The notes below the pieces were generated by a model, which was given only the letters and a program-made list of their open reading frames with translations, was not told the DNA's origin and searched no databases. A stretch of 64,000 bases of DNA from Bimastos eiseni (Eukaryota > Annelida > Clitellata > Crassiclitellata > Lumbricidae), in the NCBI GenBank assembly GCA_959347315.1, contig OY365806.1, positions 51,326,068 to 51,390,067 on the forward strand, in the 5' to 3' direction. Shown here piece after piece: positions 43,923 through 54,965 of the stretch. Position 1 is the first letter of the stretch. Every line of letters starts with the position of its first letter. A program made the position numbers and the translations under genes.

Positions 43923-45808
43923 ATGAAGTATAGAGTTCTCATTGACTCCTCTTCCTATACTAAAACAGACTAATTCAAATAGTCCTGTTGTTAGAGATTG
44001 TTAGGGCGAATCTTTCATTAGCATGTAGAAATGGAACCTATATAGCTAAATCCATTGTCAACCTGTAGTTTGTCATCAATATAAAATAAATCAATTGGTT
44101 AACTTGCAATTCAATTTTCTGAGGCTCAACTAAATTATTTCAATCAGCCATTAATTAATTTATTAGTTTAATAAGGCATCTGATAAACTTTGTACCACTA
44201 CAGTAAGAAACACGACGACTAATTGCAATAACCACACCAGATATCATTTCATTTGGGTGATTCTCAGTTATGGCAGGTTTCTTTAATCTTGACCTATTGA
44301 CCTTGAAATGATCTTGGGATATCTCAAGAGAAAATGACCAAAACCACCCTAAATGTTTTAGCTGAGTTATGGCTATTTTCTATTGATCTGAACCTTTTGA
44401 CCTTGACAGAATATAGGGATGTGTTGGTTTTGTAGTACTGTGCTTTCTTTAATGTAGCCCTTGTTGGCCTGAGCAAGCAGATAAAAGAATCTCCCAAACA
44501 CAGCTATAATCATTTGGCACAAATATAGCCAATAACCAGATTTCCTCCTAGCATTGTCTATTTTGACCTTAAAATAACCTTGGATCACCCTAAGTCTAGT
44601 AGTCTTGATTCCTAATTCAGGAAGCTTTTATCAAGATGAGAAACACAAGAACGAATTTGCCAATTTAAACAATTATTGACTGAACTCTGGCCATATTGAT
44701 CTTGGTTGCTAGATTTAATTATTTCTGACCATGAATGACTCAAATATAGTTGCAATATAAAAAATTTCAATATATGGATCATAGCCAATGAGACTCTTAA
44801 CTATGGCAGACTATCATTATTCAGCAGGGTCATCTGGTTATCTTTTTCTGATCATAAATTTTTTGTACAATTACAACGTCAGAACAACCATATCAGCTGC
44901 CAGACCTAGTTTTTTGAACTCTGTACGTTCTGTTCAGTATCATTCATGTCATTTGGTTCTCAGGCAGTGTATACACCATAGGCAGCACCATCTCTGTCTT
45001 GTGGAGAACTGACCTCTTGGATGTTGATCCACTTACGGCTTCATCTTGATGTGCCATTAGTCGATACCTTGCATTAGATACTGATGCAACAGAAGACTTT
45101 ACTAATTAATTACTTAATTAATAATGCAAACATTAGCTGAACATTCTCGTGTCAGATAGGAGTATATCAATTAGAAGCAGAGGACCAGCGTCATTCATGG
45201 CAAAAAGCTGATAAACAGTGTCACCAATGTATAACATGCTGCAATCAGTGTGACTTAGTAAATATACAAGCGATTGACAGCCTGCATGAACTGTCAAACA
45301 TTTGCTATATATAAACGCTTGGATATCAAACCTATAAAAAAAATATTTAGCCTCAGAGGTGTTAAATTGTTAATGATGTTACCAGTTTCTCCTGTGCCAG
45401 CATCTGCATCCACTGGTAAGGCACATCCTAATTGTTATACCTTTAAACCTTCACCTTTTTACCTTTACAAACATAAATTAACTGTGACCTACATCTTGTC
45501 ATGCATGCATAAATATCAGAAAGGTCCAACAGTTTCTCCTAAAGCGGGCAGCAACCAACACATTTATTTACCTGTACCTGCAGTCAGTAAATTTGCAAAT
45601 ACAGTGGGGAACAATTACCACAAAGTCATTGGGGATAACTCATCAGACACGGAGCTTAAACCAGACCGAATGTCTGACAGACTAATGCAGAAATTACTTA
45701 TGGTTTACCTAAATTCACATAACTATTTGTTCTTCCATCAGTTCTTCCAACTATCAAACTGTCCATCCAACCATTAATTCATTCATCCAACCTGCAGCCT
45801 GTTAGTTC

Positions 45809-46384
45809 TGTAAGAACGCTGAGGGTTCTACTAAAACTATCTCTACCAATATATTAGACGTATAGAGTTCAATTATGTCAGGGGAACCTAGCTACACATG
45901 AAGAGACAGTTTGGATACAAACTATCTTTATTAAATACAGAGTAGTTATGATAATAATATATACAATGATTGTGATTAATACATAACTGTTACATATACT
46001 TACTAATACGAGTATGGGTGAGATGATAATGTCCAAGCCCTAAGATGATGCGACTTGACGAGCCTGACAAAGATAACTAGAGTTCTTCGGAAGTCAGACT
46101 GCAAAGTTCCTAACAGTGTTACAGCTTATAAGTCACTTTCCTCAGCCAAAGAGGAAACTGACCTATCCTAGAACAGATTACTTTGATTGGTCAGCTACTG
46201 ACCACTCAAGGTGTACCTAGAAATGTGGGCTGACTGTAAATGCTAGTTACACTAGAGCCTAAGTGAGTGATTGATAGAACCTATACTGTCTGTATTAACG
46301 AATGTTCAGCTAACCTGAATGTATAATAATGATCTCTATATATATTGTTAAAGCCTATCTATTGTAATGTACAGAATAATCACA
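45809..46384 (-). mobile_element. Solo LTR, copy 1
   Basis: Reverse complement of the element at 52262-52881, with TG...CA ends (on minus TGTGATTATTCTG ... CTTACA). GTTC occurs directly on both sides (45805-45808 and 46385-46388), giving a 4-bp target duplication. No internal retroviral-type region is attached, so it is a solo LTR of a Ty3/gypsy-like element by end structure and duplication length. Confidence 0.82.
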
Positions 46385-46399
46385 GTTCCGCTGTCCATT

Positions 46400-46455
46400 T
46401 GTCACACAGTCCATCCAACTGTCCATCCGTCGACCATCCGACCATCCGTTCCATG
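46400..46455. repeat. CCATCCGT-type microsatellite
   Basis: Degenerate copies of GTCCATCC / GACCATCC. Confidence 0.7.
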
Positions 46456-48129
46456 TTTTAACCACCGATACAACAGATACAGCTTGTTCAGTTAATAGCT
46501 TTGGGGGACAAAACACCACTTTCTGCAAAACAATACATCATCCGGAAGAGCATTAAAAAGTCCACACTGTGTCAATTAATAGGAAATAATATATTAGTCA
46601 AACTGTGATTTGCATCCAAATAATACACTGACCTTTGATATATTATATACGCAATTAGCACATCATTCATTTTTGGTCGACAGGTACTGGCTTTTGCACA
46701 CTCAAGAATCTAGTCATATACAAAGCACTATATTACAAAATAATAGATAACATTCTTAAACAGTAATTAGCAACTGGTGATAAAGCAACATATTATGTTC
46801 CTCTTGAGAAAGCCTAACATGCTTACCAACAATATCAATCGGCTGAAGCACAAAACAACAGGAACAGAACAGCTTCCTAAATTATGTACTTCATGGCTTG
46901 CTTGAGGACAAGAATTTGCTAATTTCAAAACATGTGCATAAATCACCAAGATTAAGTTGTCTCTGAGCTCCAAGCCACACTAGATTCTGCCATTTCCAGA
47001 CATTGCAGTCCCTCGATACCAAACATTCTTCTGGCTGAACACAACAAGAAAAAACATTCTTCCAAGGACAGCCTATATCAAAGCCTTTCTGACTCTTCCA
47101 CACCCACGACCTCCATGCCTAGCTCAAAGGCCCCCAAAGGGATCAGCAGGGCTGCATTATTGAAAGAGACGGACTCCTCCTGCAGTCACCTGTGGCTAAA
47201 TTGCTATCAATTGCAAGACTGGAACACAAATGCACACATACAGACAAACACACGCATGCAAAGGCAAGCACATGGCTGTCAGACGTTTACCAGGCAAGAG
47301 ATGCAAAGATTCATAGGAAACACACAAATTGACACAATGAGAAAGACTGATGAAGACAAACATTGACAAAAACACACACACACAGACAATGGAAGAAAGA
47401 CAATGACTCAAATACAATTGTGACAGAAACTAATTCATCAGTTGAATCCTGTTTGTCTTAGTTTATGCCTGTCCTACCATAACTGTCTCTCCACAGATGT
47501 CTCTGGTCTTCTTTTAATATGTCCTTCTGTCTCTTTCTAACCCTTTTCATGTCTGTCTCTGCCTAACTGCATCCTTCTCTCAATCTCACTCTGTATGTCT
47601 GTCATGTCATGTCATGACTCCCTGTGCATCCTGTGCAGTCTGCCTGTGTGTCAGTGTATGTGTCTGTGTATCTTTCTACTTATGGATCAGCATCATGAAT
47701 ATAGAGATGAGCACAGCTGCCACTTCCCTGCAATTGTGTCTGGAGGGCGAGACTGAACAACGTTCTGAAGAAACACCACAGAAAAGAATATACACAACTT
47801 ACAACAAATCACAGAAAATGGTTGTACATGGATTTCTACACATAATTCCCAGTCTTTTATAATTAATCAGGCCATGAACAACTTCATCTAAATTGCTGTA
47901 CTACATCCATCATCTGTTGGTATTCGTTCACCCTCTCTTGTCATGCTAAGGCAGAGCAATTGCTTCATAGTCTTCAGTCATAGGGTCAGAGAAGCACAAC
48001 AACAGTTCAACAACAACTGGACAACATTTACTTACATAAAAAAAAATACAAACCTTGACAATGAACTGCAAAATGTATTGATACATATGCACACAAGCAT
48101 ACATACATCATACATACATATATATATAT

Positions 48130-48300
48130 ACACAGTGGTTGGCCCCTCCTCTGGAACACTCCCTTGCTGACATTGTGCTTGTCACCCAGGATCCACTCAG
48201 ACTCTTTATATGCACCTTAAAACTGCTGGGGTCGGGAGTGCTCCTGAGTAGTAGCCTTGAATAGGCGCTATATAAGTCTTCGTAATGAATGAATGTGCAT
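48130..48300 (+). repeat. SINE-like repeat with CGCTATATAAGT tail
   Basis: GGAACACTCCCTTGCTGACA through CTGGGGTCGGGAGTGCTCC to AGGCGCTATATAAGTC and AATGAATGAATG. The ATG-rich tail and shared end identify a retroposon. Confidence 0.6.
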
Positions 48301-48582
48301 AAACAGGTTACGAGCAGCTCTGATGAGTTTTCTCAAAGAGGAGCCATATAACTGTGAACTTAAAAATAACATAAACACATGTATAGTAATACATATAACA
48401 CATTCATTCCTATACAAAAACATACAAATATATATATATATATATATATGTACAATAATTCAAAAGCACACATACACATAAACACAAATAAATGCATGTG
48501 TACATACATGTAAATGCATAGAGAATACTGATGTATACACAGTTTTATCACAGTTGGCCATTGAAGTTCTGCACTGCATGGC

Positions 48583-48695
48583 CCTTTGATCATGGCCCTT
48601 TGATCATGGCCCTTTGATCATGACCCTTTGATCATGGCCCTTTGATCATGGCCCTTTGATCATGACCCTTTGATCATGGCCCTTTGATCATGACA
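48583..48695. repeat. 14-bp tandem repeat
   Basis: About eight copies of CCCTTTGATCATGG or CCCTTTGATCATGA; TGATCA is palindromic in each. Confidence 0.93.
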
Positions 48696-49354
48696 ACTGA
48701 GCAAGTAACATAAACCAATTCTTTCCCTAAATCTTATTTGCCTTTCTTTCAAGTAACAAGTGTCCTACACCATTTTTCCACTTTGACTTTGACTCTAACA
48801 CCCATGTGCTTCCTTTCTGCACTGGCTTCCTATAATTCATTGGGCGAATCCACTTCAAACTCAAAAGTCTCCTCCTAAAAACAGAGATGAATGCAAATCA
48901 TCTGTGTTTTTATATACATGAAGAGACTTTTGAGGACTGTCAAGCAACCGTCTGGGTTCAAATCTTCACCAGGACAGAAATCTTGTTTAAGAGTGCTACT
49001 CACCTGCATCCAACTCAATTATAATGTCAGGCAAATGGACCATAAACTGTCGGTGGTAAGATGAAGAGATGGTGAGGGAGGGGACAGGGCACCTGCCCTA
49101 CCTCCCTTACCTGCTGAGACTAAGAAAATTAATTCGTCAACACTTCATATTCATTGCTGCCTCAGGACCAGCTTAAAGGACTACCCTTCAACAGATGATC
49201 CGACCGTTTTGAACCCACCGTCTCCCATTGCTCGTGACTTAACCAACATCAAGATTTGTTCAAAGCTGAAACATTTTCCCTTCTTCACTTTGCTGATGGC
49301 TTATGATCTGTTTTATTCCAAACATCCAAATTCAAACCAATCAAACCCATAGTA

Positions 49355-49710
49355 GACGGATGGTTTGGTCAACTGGTCTTAAGGACAACTGGTTTGGTCA
49401 ACTGGTTTTAAGGACAACTGGTTTGGTCAATTGCTTTTAAGGACAACTGGTTTGGTCAACTGGTTTTAAGGACAACTGGTTTGGTCAATTGCTTTTAAGG
49501 ACAACTGGTTTGGTCAACTGGTTTTAAGGACAACTGGTTTGGTCAACTGGTTTTAAGGACAACTGGTTTGGTCAACTGGTTTTAAGGACAACTGGTTTGG
49601 TCAACTGGTTTTAAGGACAACTGGTTTGGTCAACTGCTTTTAAGGACAGCTGGTTTGGTCAACTGGTTTTAAGGACAACTGGTTTGGTCAACTGCTTTTA
49701 AGGACACTGT
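49355..49710. repeat. 29-bp tandem repeat
   Basis: About 12 copies of TGGTTTTAAGGACAACTGGT plus TTGGTCAAC, with CTTTTAAGG variants. Confidence 0.95.
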
Positions 49711-50489
49711 CATCACAAAGATGAGTAGCATTACCCTCCCCTTTCTACCGGCTTGGGACTGGCAACATGGTAGTAGCAGAGAAGAGCAGACAGCCTAGCC
49801 ATGAACTCCTATATATAGGAGACCACAGCTTAGGCCTTCCAGTTGGACAGAGGATTGGAATGACTCTCTCCACTACCATCCCCCTCCCTTCCCTTCTTTT
49901 CACAATGATAGCAAATTTAGGCCAAAGCAGTTGGCTCCCCACCAGGGAGAGGGAAGGCAAGGACTTATATCCCTCTCCATCTAGACCCTCAATAACCATG
50001 AGAATAGACAGAGAGCTCACTCTGGCTGCTTCTCTGTTTTCCAACAAACAATCCAATGATATTCAAATATTCTGTCTCTTAGCAAAGTTTGGACATAAAT
50101 AGATAATGGCCAAAACCACAGCACAACACAAACCAACACCAATAAATTTCATACAAACAGTATATACACAGACACATTTATCGTATCAGTTTACAACAAT
50201 TTCAACATATATATAATTATATATTCTCAGACAAAACGATTTTGAATACATTACTAGATATATATGTATTACATAAATAACGTTTATATCTACCACTTCC
50301 ATCTGCTCCATACCATCCACCCACAGTTGTCCTGAGCTCCTATCATGCTCTAACTACCTTAATTCATGTATACCTGTATCACGATGGAATTTATTAATGC
50401 CATCAAACTTGTTAATATATCTAAGCATCGGGTTCAGAGAAACAGAAATACATATTGTATGCGGGTATATAAATATGTATGTACGTATA

Positions 50490-50572
50490 TGTATGAGCGC
50501 CTCTGACCACATACCTTGAAGGGGCGCCATATCAAATTCACATTCATTGATTGGTTGATTGATTTTATGTAT
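50490..50572 (+). repeat. Interspersed repeat tail
   Basis: GAGCGCCTCTGACCACATAC, then GGGGCGCCATATCAAATTC and ATTGATTGGTTGATTG. Confidence 0.5.
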
Positions 50573-50723
50573 GTGCATGCGTACGTACGTGCATTATGTA
50601 TACATGACTTTGTAAACAGGATTAGTTGAGGACTGGACTTGTTACTTTGAATGTATGGAGTCCAGTTGTGCAAATCTGTTTTAGTAACCATTATTGCTTA
50701 GCACTGTTGTATAATGCCTAACC

Positions 50724-51057
50724 CAGCGTTTCCCAAACTGTGTTCCACGGAACCCTAGGGTTCTGTGAGGTTACGATAAGGGTTCGCAATAGACTTCAGT
50801 GTGAACAATAAGCTTTGGATAATATACATTAAATTATACGAATTATTCACCGGATGCATTTTGCTTAATATCTGTGTGACTTTATATGAAAGAGAATTTG
50901 TATGTGATTGTCATCGATATTCCTCTTGTTTTCCATCTAATCTAGGCATGATCTACAATTATCTGCAGGACAGGTTTAGTTTTCGATGGGGGGGGGGTCT
51001 CGCCACACAACTTAATATCAAAAGGGTTCCACGGCCAATAAATATTGGGAAATGCTG
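50724..51057. mobile_element. hAT-type MITE (334 bp)
   Basis: Left end CAGCGTTTCCCAAACTGTGT, right end (reverse complement) CAGCATTTCCCAATATTTAT; both then carry a GTTCCACGG/CCGTGGAACCC block. Flanks GCCTAACC (50716-50723) and GCCTAATC (51058-51065) match at 7 of 8. Charlie-like hAT by end sequence. Confidence 0.9.
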
Positions 51058-51069
51058 GCCTAATCAGTA

Positions 51070-51380
51070 GAAGAATCAAGTTAGAGCACTGGATCCTTAT
51101 GGCCCTCAGCCCAAGAGGCACTCCGTGGGTAACACTAGGTGTGAAGTATTATCTACCTCATTTTTCCTAGCCTCTCTATAAAAGGACTGATTGCAGTTCT
51201 CTCCCTTGCCGTCTCATCTTCCTATTGACAGCATTTGGTCAGTGTACTCATTATAGCTAAGATGGTTGGAGTCAGAATCTCATAGCAAATTTTCTGCTCT
51301 GGTGGGGATTACAATCCAAAACTTCTTGGCTGACAGTTCAGCAATCGAACCACTAGATAATTGCTCACTCCCTTGTTTTA
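51070..51380 (-). repeat. Possible tRNA-derived SINE
   Basis: On the minus strand CTAGTGGTTCGATTGC followed about 40 nt on by TTGGATTGTAATCCCCACCA resembles Pol III A and B boxes with tRNA spacing. The B box departs from GGTTCGANTCC, so this is tentative. Confidence 0.4.
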
Positions 51381-51677
51381 AAAGAAACAAACAGTTGATG
51401 TGAATGAGCTTTCGAGGCATTGATTTTAAGAGGGTAGTTTAGAGAGAGACTACTGGACAAACACACAACGAAGGACATCAGAGAGAATGAGACACAGATG
51501 GCCATGTAGACATAGACAGACAAATGACACACAAACAGAGATGGAGACATAGATAATTAAGAGCGACAGAGACAAACACACATAGAGACAGATAAGTGAG
51601 GCAAACAGGCAGAAAGACATATGCGATACAAACAAAAGACTTATAGATATACACAGACAAGACATTCAGAGACATAC

Positions 51678-52931
51678 TAGGGCATAACCGGAAATCGCCT
51701 CGGACATTCGCCTCAGACGAATATTGGACTATTAGGAAGTATTCCCGTCGGCAAATATTACACCCGCAAAAAGCTAAAAATAACGTTTTTTGAAAATAAT
51801 TTTTTTTTGTGAAATAATATTTTTTCATCAAATAAATTTAGGATTAACGGACTTACATATAAGTTATTGATTAATTAAACAAGAACTTAACATTCCATTG
51901 AATTTTCTTTAAAATAATGATAATTTATATATTTTAATTTCTTTTGGTTGCATTCCTCAGATGGCAACCAAATCAGTAATTTTCCTGCTTGAATTGGCTC
52001 CACCCACTTTCCGGTAAACGTTAGAGAGTAAAGACATCGTTGATAACTTTATATCTCAAATTTTATAACAAGGTTCTACATTTTTCACAAATAAAGTTAT
52101 TAAATATGAAGGATATTGCTATAGATTCTGCATTGACTATAGATAGTTCTCCGTAGCTGTGCACGTGGCAGGTTACGCTTTGCCTACGGATGGTACTCAC
52201 TGAGTCGCTGGACAGATTTGTATTTACTACTTGGTTTGTACCCGGATCTGGCAAATAGTACTGTAACCGTGATTATTCTGAACATTACATTACAATAGAT
52301 AGGCTTGAACAATATATATAGAGATCATTATTATACATTCAGTTTAGCAGAACATTTGCTAATACAGACAGGATAGGTTCTTTCAATCACTCGCATAGGC
52401 TCTAGAGTAACTAGCACTTACAGTCAGCCCTCATTGCTAGAGTGGTCAGTAGCTGATCCTTGAGTGGTCAGTAGCTGACCAATCAAAGTAGTCTGCTCTA
52501 GGATAGGCCAGTTTCCTCTTTGGCTGAGGAAAGTGACTTATAGGCTACAGCACTGTTAGGAACTTTGCAGTCTGACTTCCGAAGAACTCTAGCTATCTTG
52601 TCAGGCTCGTCAACTCGTATCATCTTAGGGTTTGGACATTATCATCTCACCCATACCCACATTAGTAAGTACATGTAACAGTTATGTATTAGTCACCATC
52701 ATTATATATATATTATTCTTATTACCTCATTTTCTCTGTATTTAATAAAGATAGTTGTATCTGAACTGTTTGTATCTGAACTGTCTCTTCATGTGTAGCT
52801 AGTTTCCCCTAACGTAATCGAACTCTAATCCTCTAATATAACAGTAGAGATAGTTTAAGTAGAACCCTCAGCATTCTTACAGTACATTCAAATATTTGGA
52901 TTCGGTACTCAGTGCAAATTGTTATGCCCTA
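51678..52931. mobile_element. hAT-type non-autonomous element, copy C, interrupted by solo LTR
   Basis: Starts TAGGGCATAACCGGAAATCG, ends GTTATGCCCTA. Flanking AGACATAC is identical at 51670-51677 and 52932-52939. The element is split at 52261/52882 by the solo LTR; without it the copy is about 630 bp and colinear with A and B. Confidence 0.92.
52262..52881 (+). mobile_element. Solo LTR, copy 2, nested in hAT copy C
   Basis: TGTAACC...CTTACA ends, 620 bp, with GTAC at 52258-52261 and 52882-52885. Removing the LTR and one GTAC restores CAAATAGTACATTCAAAT, which aligns with CAAATAGTGCATCCAAAT in copy B. An AATAAA is at 52744-52749. Homologous to the LTR at 45809-46384 in inverted orientation. 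Confidence 0.9.
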
Positions 52932-52947
52932 AGACATACCTAAGATA

Positions 52948-53602
52948 GGACTGTAAGACAAAAGCACCCCGGACAAAAGCCCCTCCCAACTAGGACAAAA
53001 GCCCCCAGTGTAGACCATAAGCTCGCCCAAATTATATATGCATCTTGTATGCACATAATGTGTGTGTGCATGGATGTGTCCATGTCGGCTAAGTGTTACT
53101 AAAGTGTAAAAGATCTATTGTTAGCGTGCTGACATATTGCTTTGGTTCCAATACCTGCAAAGTTTGAAGACGAAATGATTCGTAATATGAGGTGTGCGTG
53201 TTAGAAGTCTTCATTTTATAGGCACACATTTATGAGATTTTCATCTATAGGGGTCTTCACCCACTCTCAGAGAGATGATTATCGCATGTCACTGACTGAC
53301 TGTCACAAACTATAAGCATACTTACTAGCTGACCTTCACCACTTATATTCTTAGATTATCATCTATATAGAGGTATTCACCCACTCTCTCTTGTTAATGG
53401 GAGATGATTACCGCATGTCACTGACAGTTTGCTAACCAACTGTAGGCTTAGCTGCTTACTAGCCAACGACCTTCACCGACCTTCACCGCTTATTAAGGCG
53501 TGTCACGGACTGTTTGCAGTATTTATGCACCCCCAGCGAGATAAATAAAGATTCAGAACTGGACTCACTTTGTCTCCTATGTCGGGTGGGGGGGCTTCTG
53601 TC
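52948..53602. mobile_element. Possible element with inverted GGACAAAAGCCCC ends
   Basis: The left part repeats GGACAAAAGCCCCTCCC two or three times, and the right end reads GGGTGGGGGGGCTTCTGTCC, its inverse. ATAAATAAAGATTC near 53540 could be a poly(A) signal. It could be an LTR or a TIR element; target duplication not found. Confidence 0.35.
53234..53490. repeat. Diverged tandem duplication of about 120 bp
   Basis: TTCATCTATAGGGGTCTTCACCCACTCTC...GATGATTATCGCATGTCACTGAC recurs at about 53359 as ATCATCTATATAGAGGTATTCACCCACTCTC...GATGATTACCGCATGTCACTGAC, each followed by a TACTAGC...GACCTTCACC block. Confidence 0.82.
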
Positions 53603-54894
53603 CGTTCCCTTAAGATACATGTTCGACAGAGACACCAAAAGACTGACAGAAGAAACAATGAGAATGGAACTGACAGGAGACAGAATGACAGATGCAGATA
53701 TAAGGGTTCTGTCCAGAGATTTTATAATCTCCCAAATTACACAGCTACCACAAAGACAAACGTGGAGAAAGACACACAACCAGACAAACACACGCAGCCC
53801 ACCATTGGATGCTCAAGCAGTTCTGATGGTTGGCCCAAAACTTTAGAATTTACCAAAGTTCTGTTCTGTGGGTTCTGTCAGATCTCAAATTTAATCCGGA
53901 ACTAAACTTGAACCTCATCTGTTTCAACTCATGTTTACCAGCCTGACTTCTGGCTTCTCTTACTTATCCCATTTCAATCTTCTCTAAATGATTATGACTT
54001 TTACTAGGACTTCACCTGAAGCAAAGACTATAAACTGATGATGATGCCTCAGGCATTATGATAGCAACACTAAGTCATATGAATAGATTATATGCAGAGG
54101 CAGACAGAGAGACAAAGACAAACACAGAGACATAGATACACAAAGACAGAGATGCAGAGACAGAGAGACTGCCTGTCTTTGTGTCTCTCTGTCTGTGTCT
54201 CTAGCTCTCTGTCTTCTGTGTTTATCTCGGTCTTGGAATATGACATACAAAGATACATACTGAGGACATGAGCAGGTATGAGGCAACTGCATGGCAATAT
54301 TAACAATCTCAGTGAACAGACCGAAGGAGGGAGGAGAGGGCAAAGAACAAAGAAAGGCTCAGTTGTAAACAAACAGACCGCTGCAGTCAACTGCAAAGGT
54401 CAAAGCTCCAACATTTCATTGTTTGCACAATTTTTGACTTCCAGAACACACTGGTCATTTGTCTTGTTAGAACTCTGCCACCCATTGTGTCCACTTTGCC
54501 CCCTCATCCCCGCCCCCTCTCTCTCTGTCTTGCTCTTTCAGTGGTTCAATTCAAACTGTGTCACAGTGTCCTTGGGTTAGAGCCTGCTGTACAAAGTGAG
54601 GATTCCATTGGACTTTCGTACAAACAGTTGTTCATCCAATGACAAAGAGCAGACAACCAATGGGAAACATCAGAGCAATGGATGAAGGGGGGGACAGTCA
54701 CGGTAACACATAAGGGGGAGAGGGTCAATGAAGCTGCCAACCATGACTTTAAATAATCAACTACTAAATCAATGAAACTAGATCTTTGACAGCTGAAGTT
54801 TGTCAAACCAAGGTGAGACATTGTCACATTTCTGTCTGCAGCTGCCAAAAATTCTTGTAATAATAACAATAGTCATATTAATAATAACAACAAC

Positions 54895-54965
54895 AATAGG
54901 CAGGCAGGCAGGTGGGTAGGAAGGCAGGCAAGAAGGAAGGCAGGAAGGCAGGCAGGTAGATAGAA
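54895..54965. repeat. AGGC-rich microsatellite
   Basis: Runs of GGCAGGCA and GAAGGCAGG. Confidence 0.9.

Noticed and set aside
45274..45777. 167-codon open frame as a gene
   Set aside because: No recognisable domain, no splice or family support, AT-rich repeat surroundings.
46767..47103. Minus-strand open frames rich in Cys and Trp
   Set aside because: No family recognised and overlapping frames; probably the decayed end of an interspersed element.
48930..49080. tRNA-derived SINE from a B-box-like GGGTTCAAATC
   Set aside because: No A box at the proper distance upstream.
51420..51665. Polar/Cys-rich minus-strand frames
   Set aside because: Degenerate GACA/AGAC repeat sequence, like the stretches at 53600-53780 and 54095-54220.
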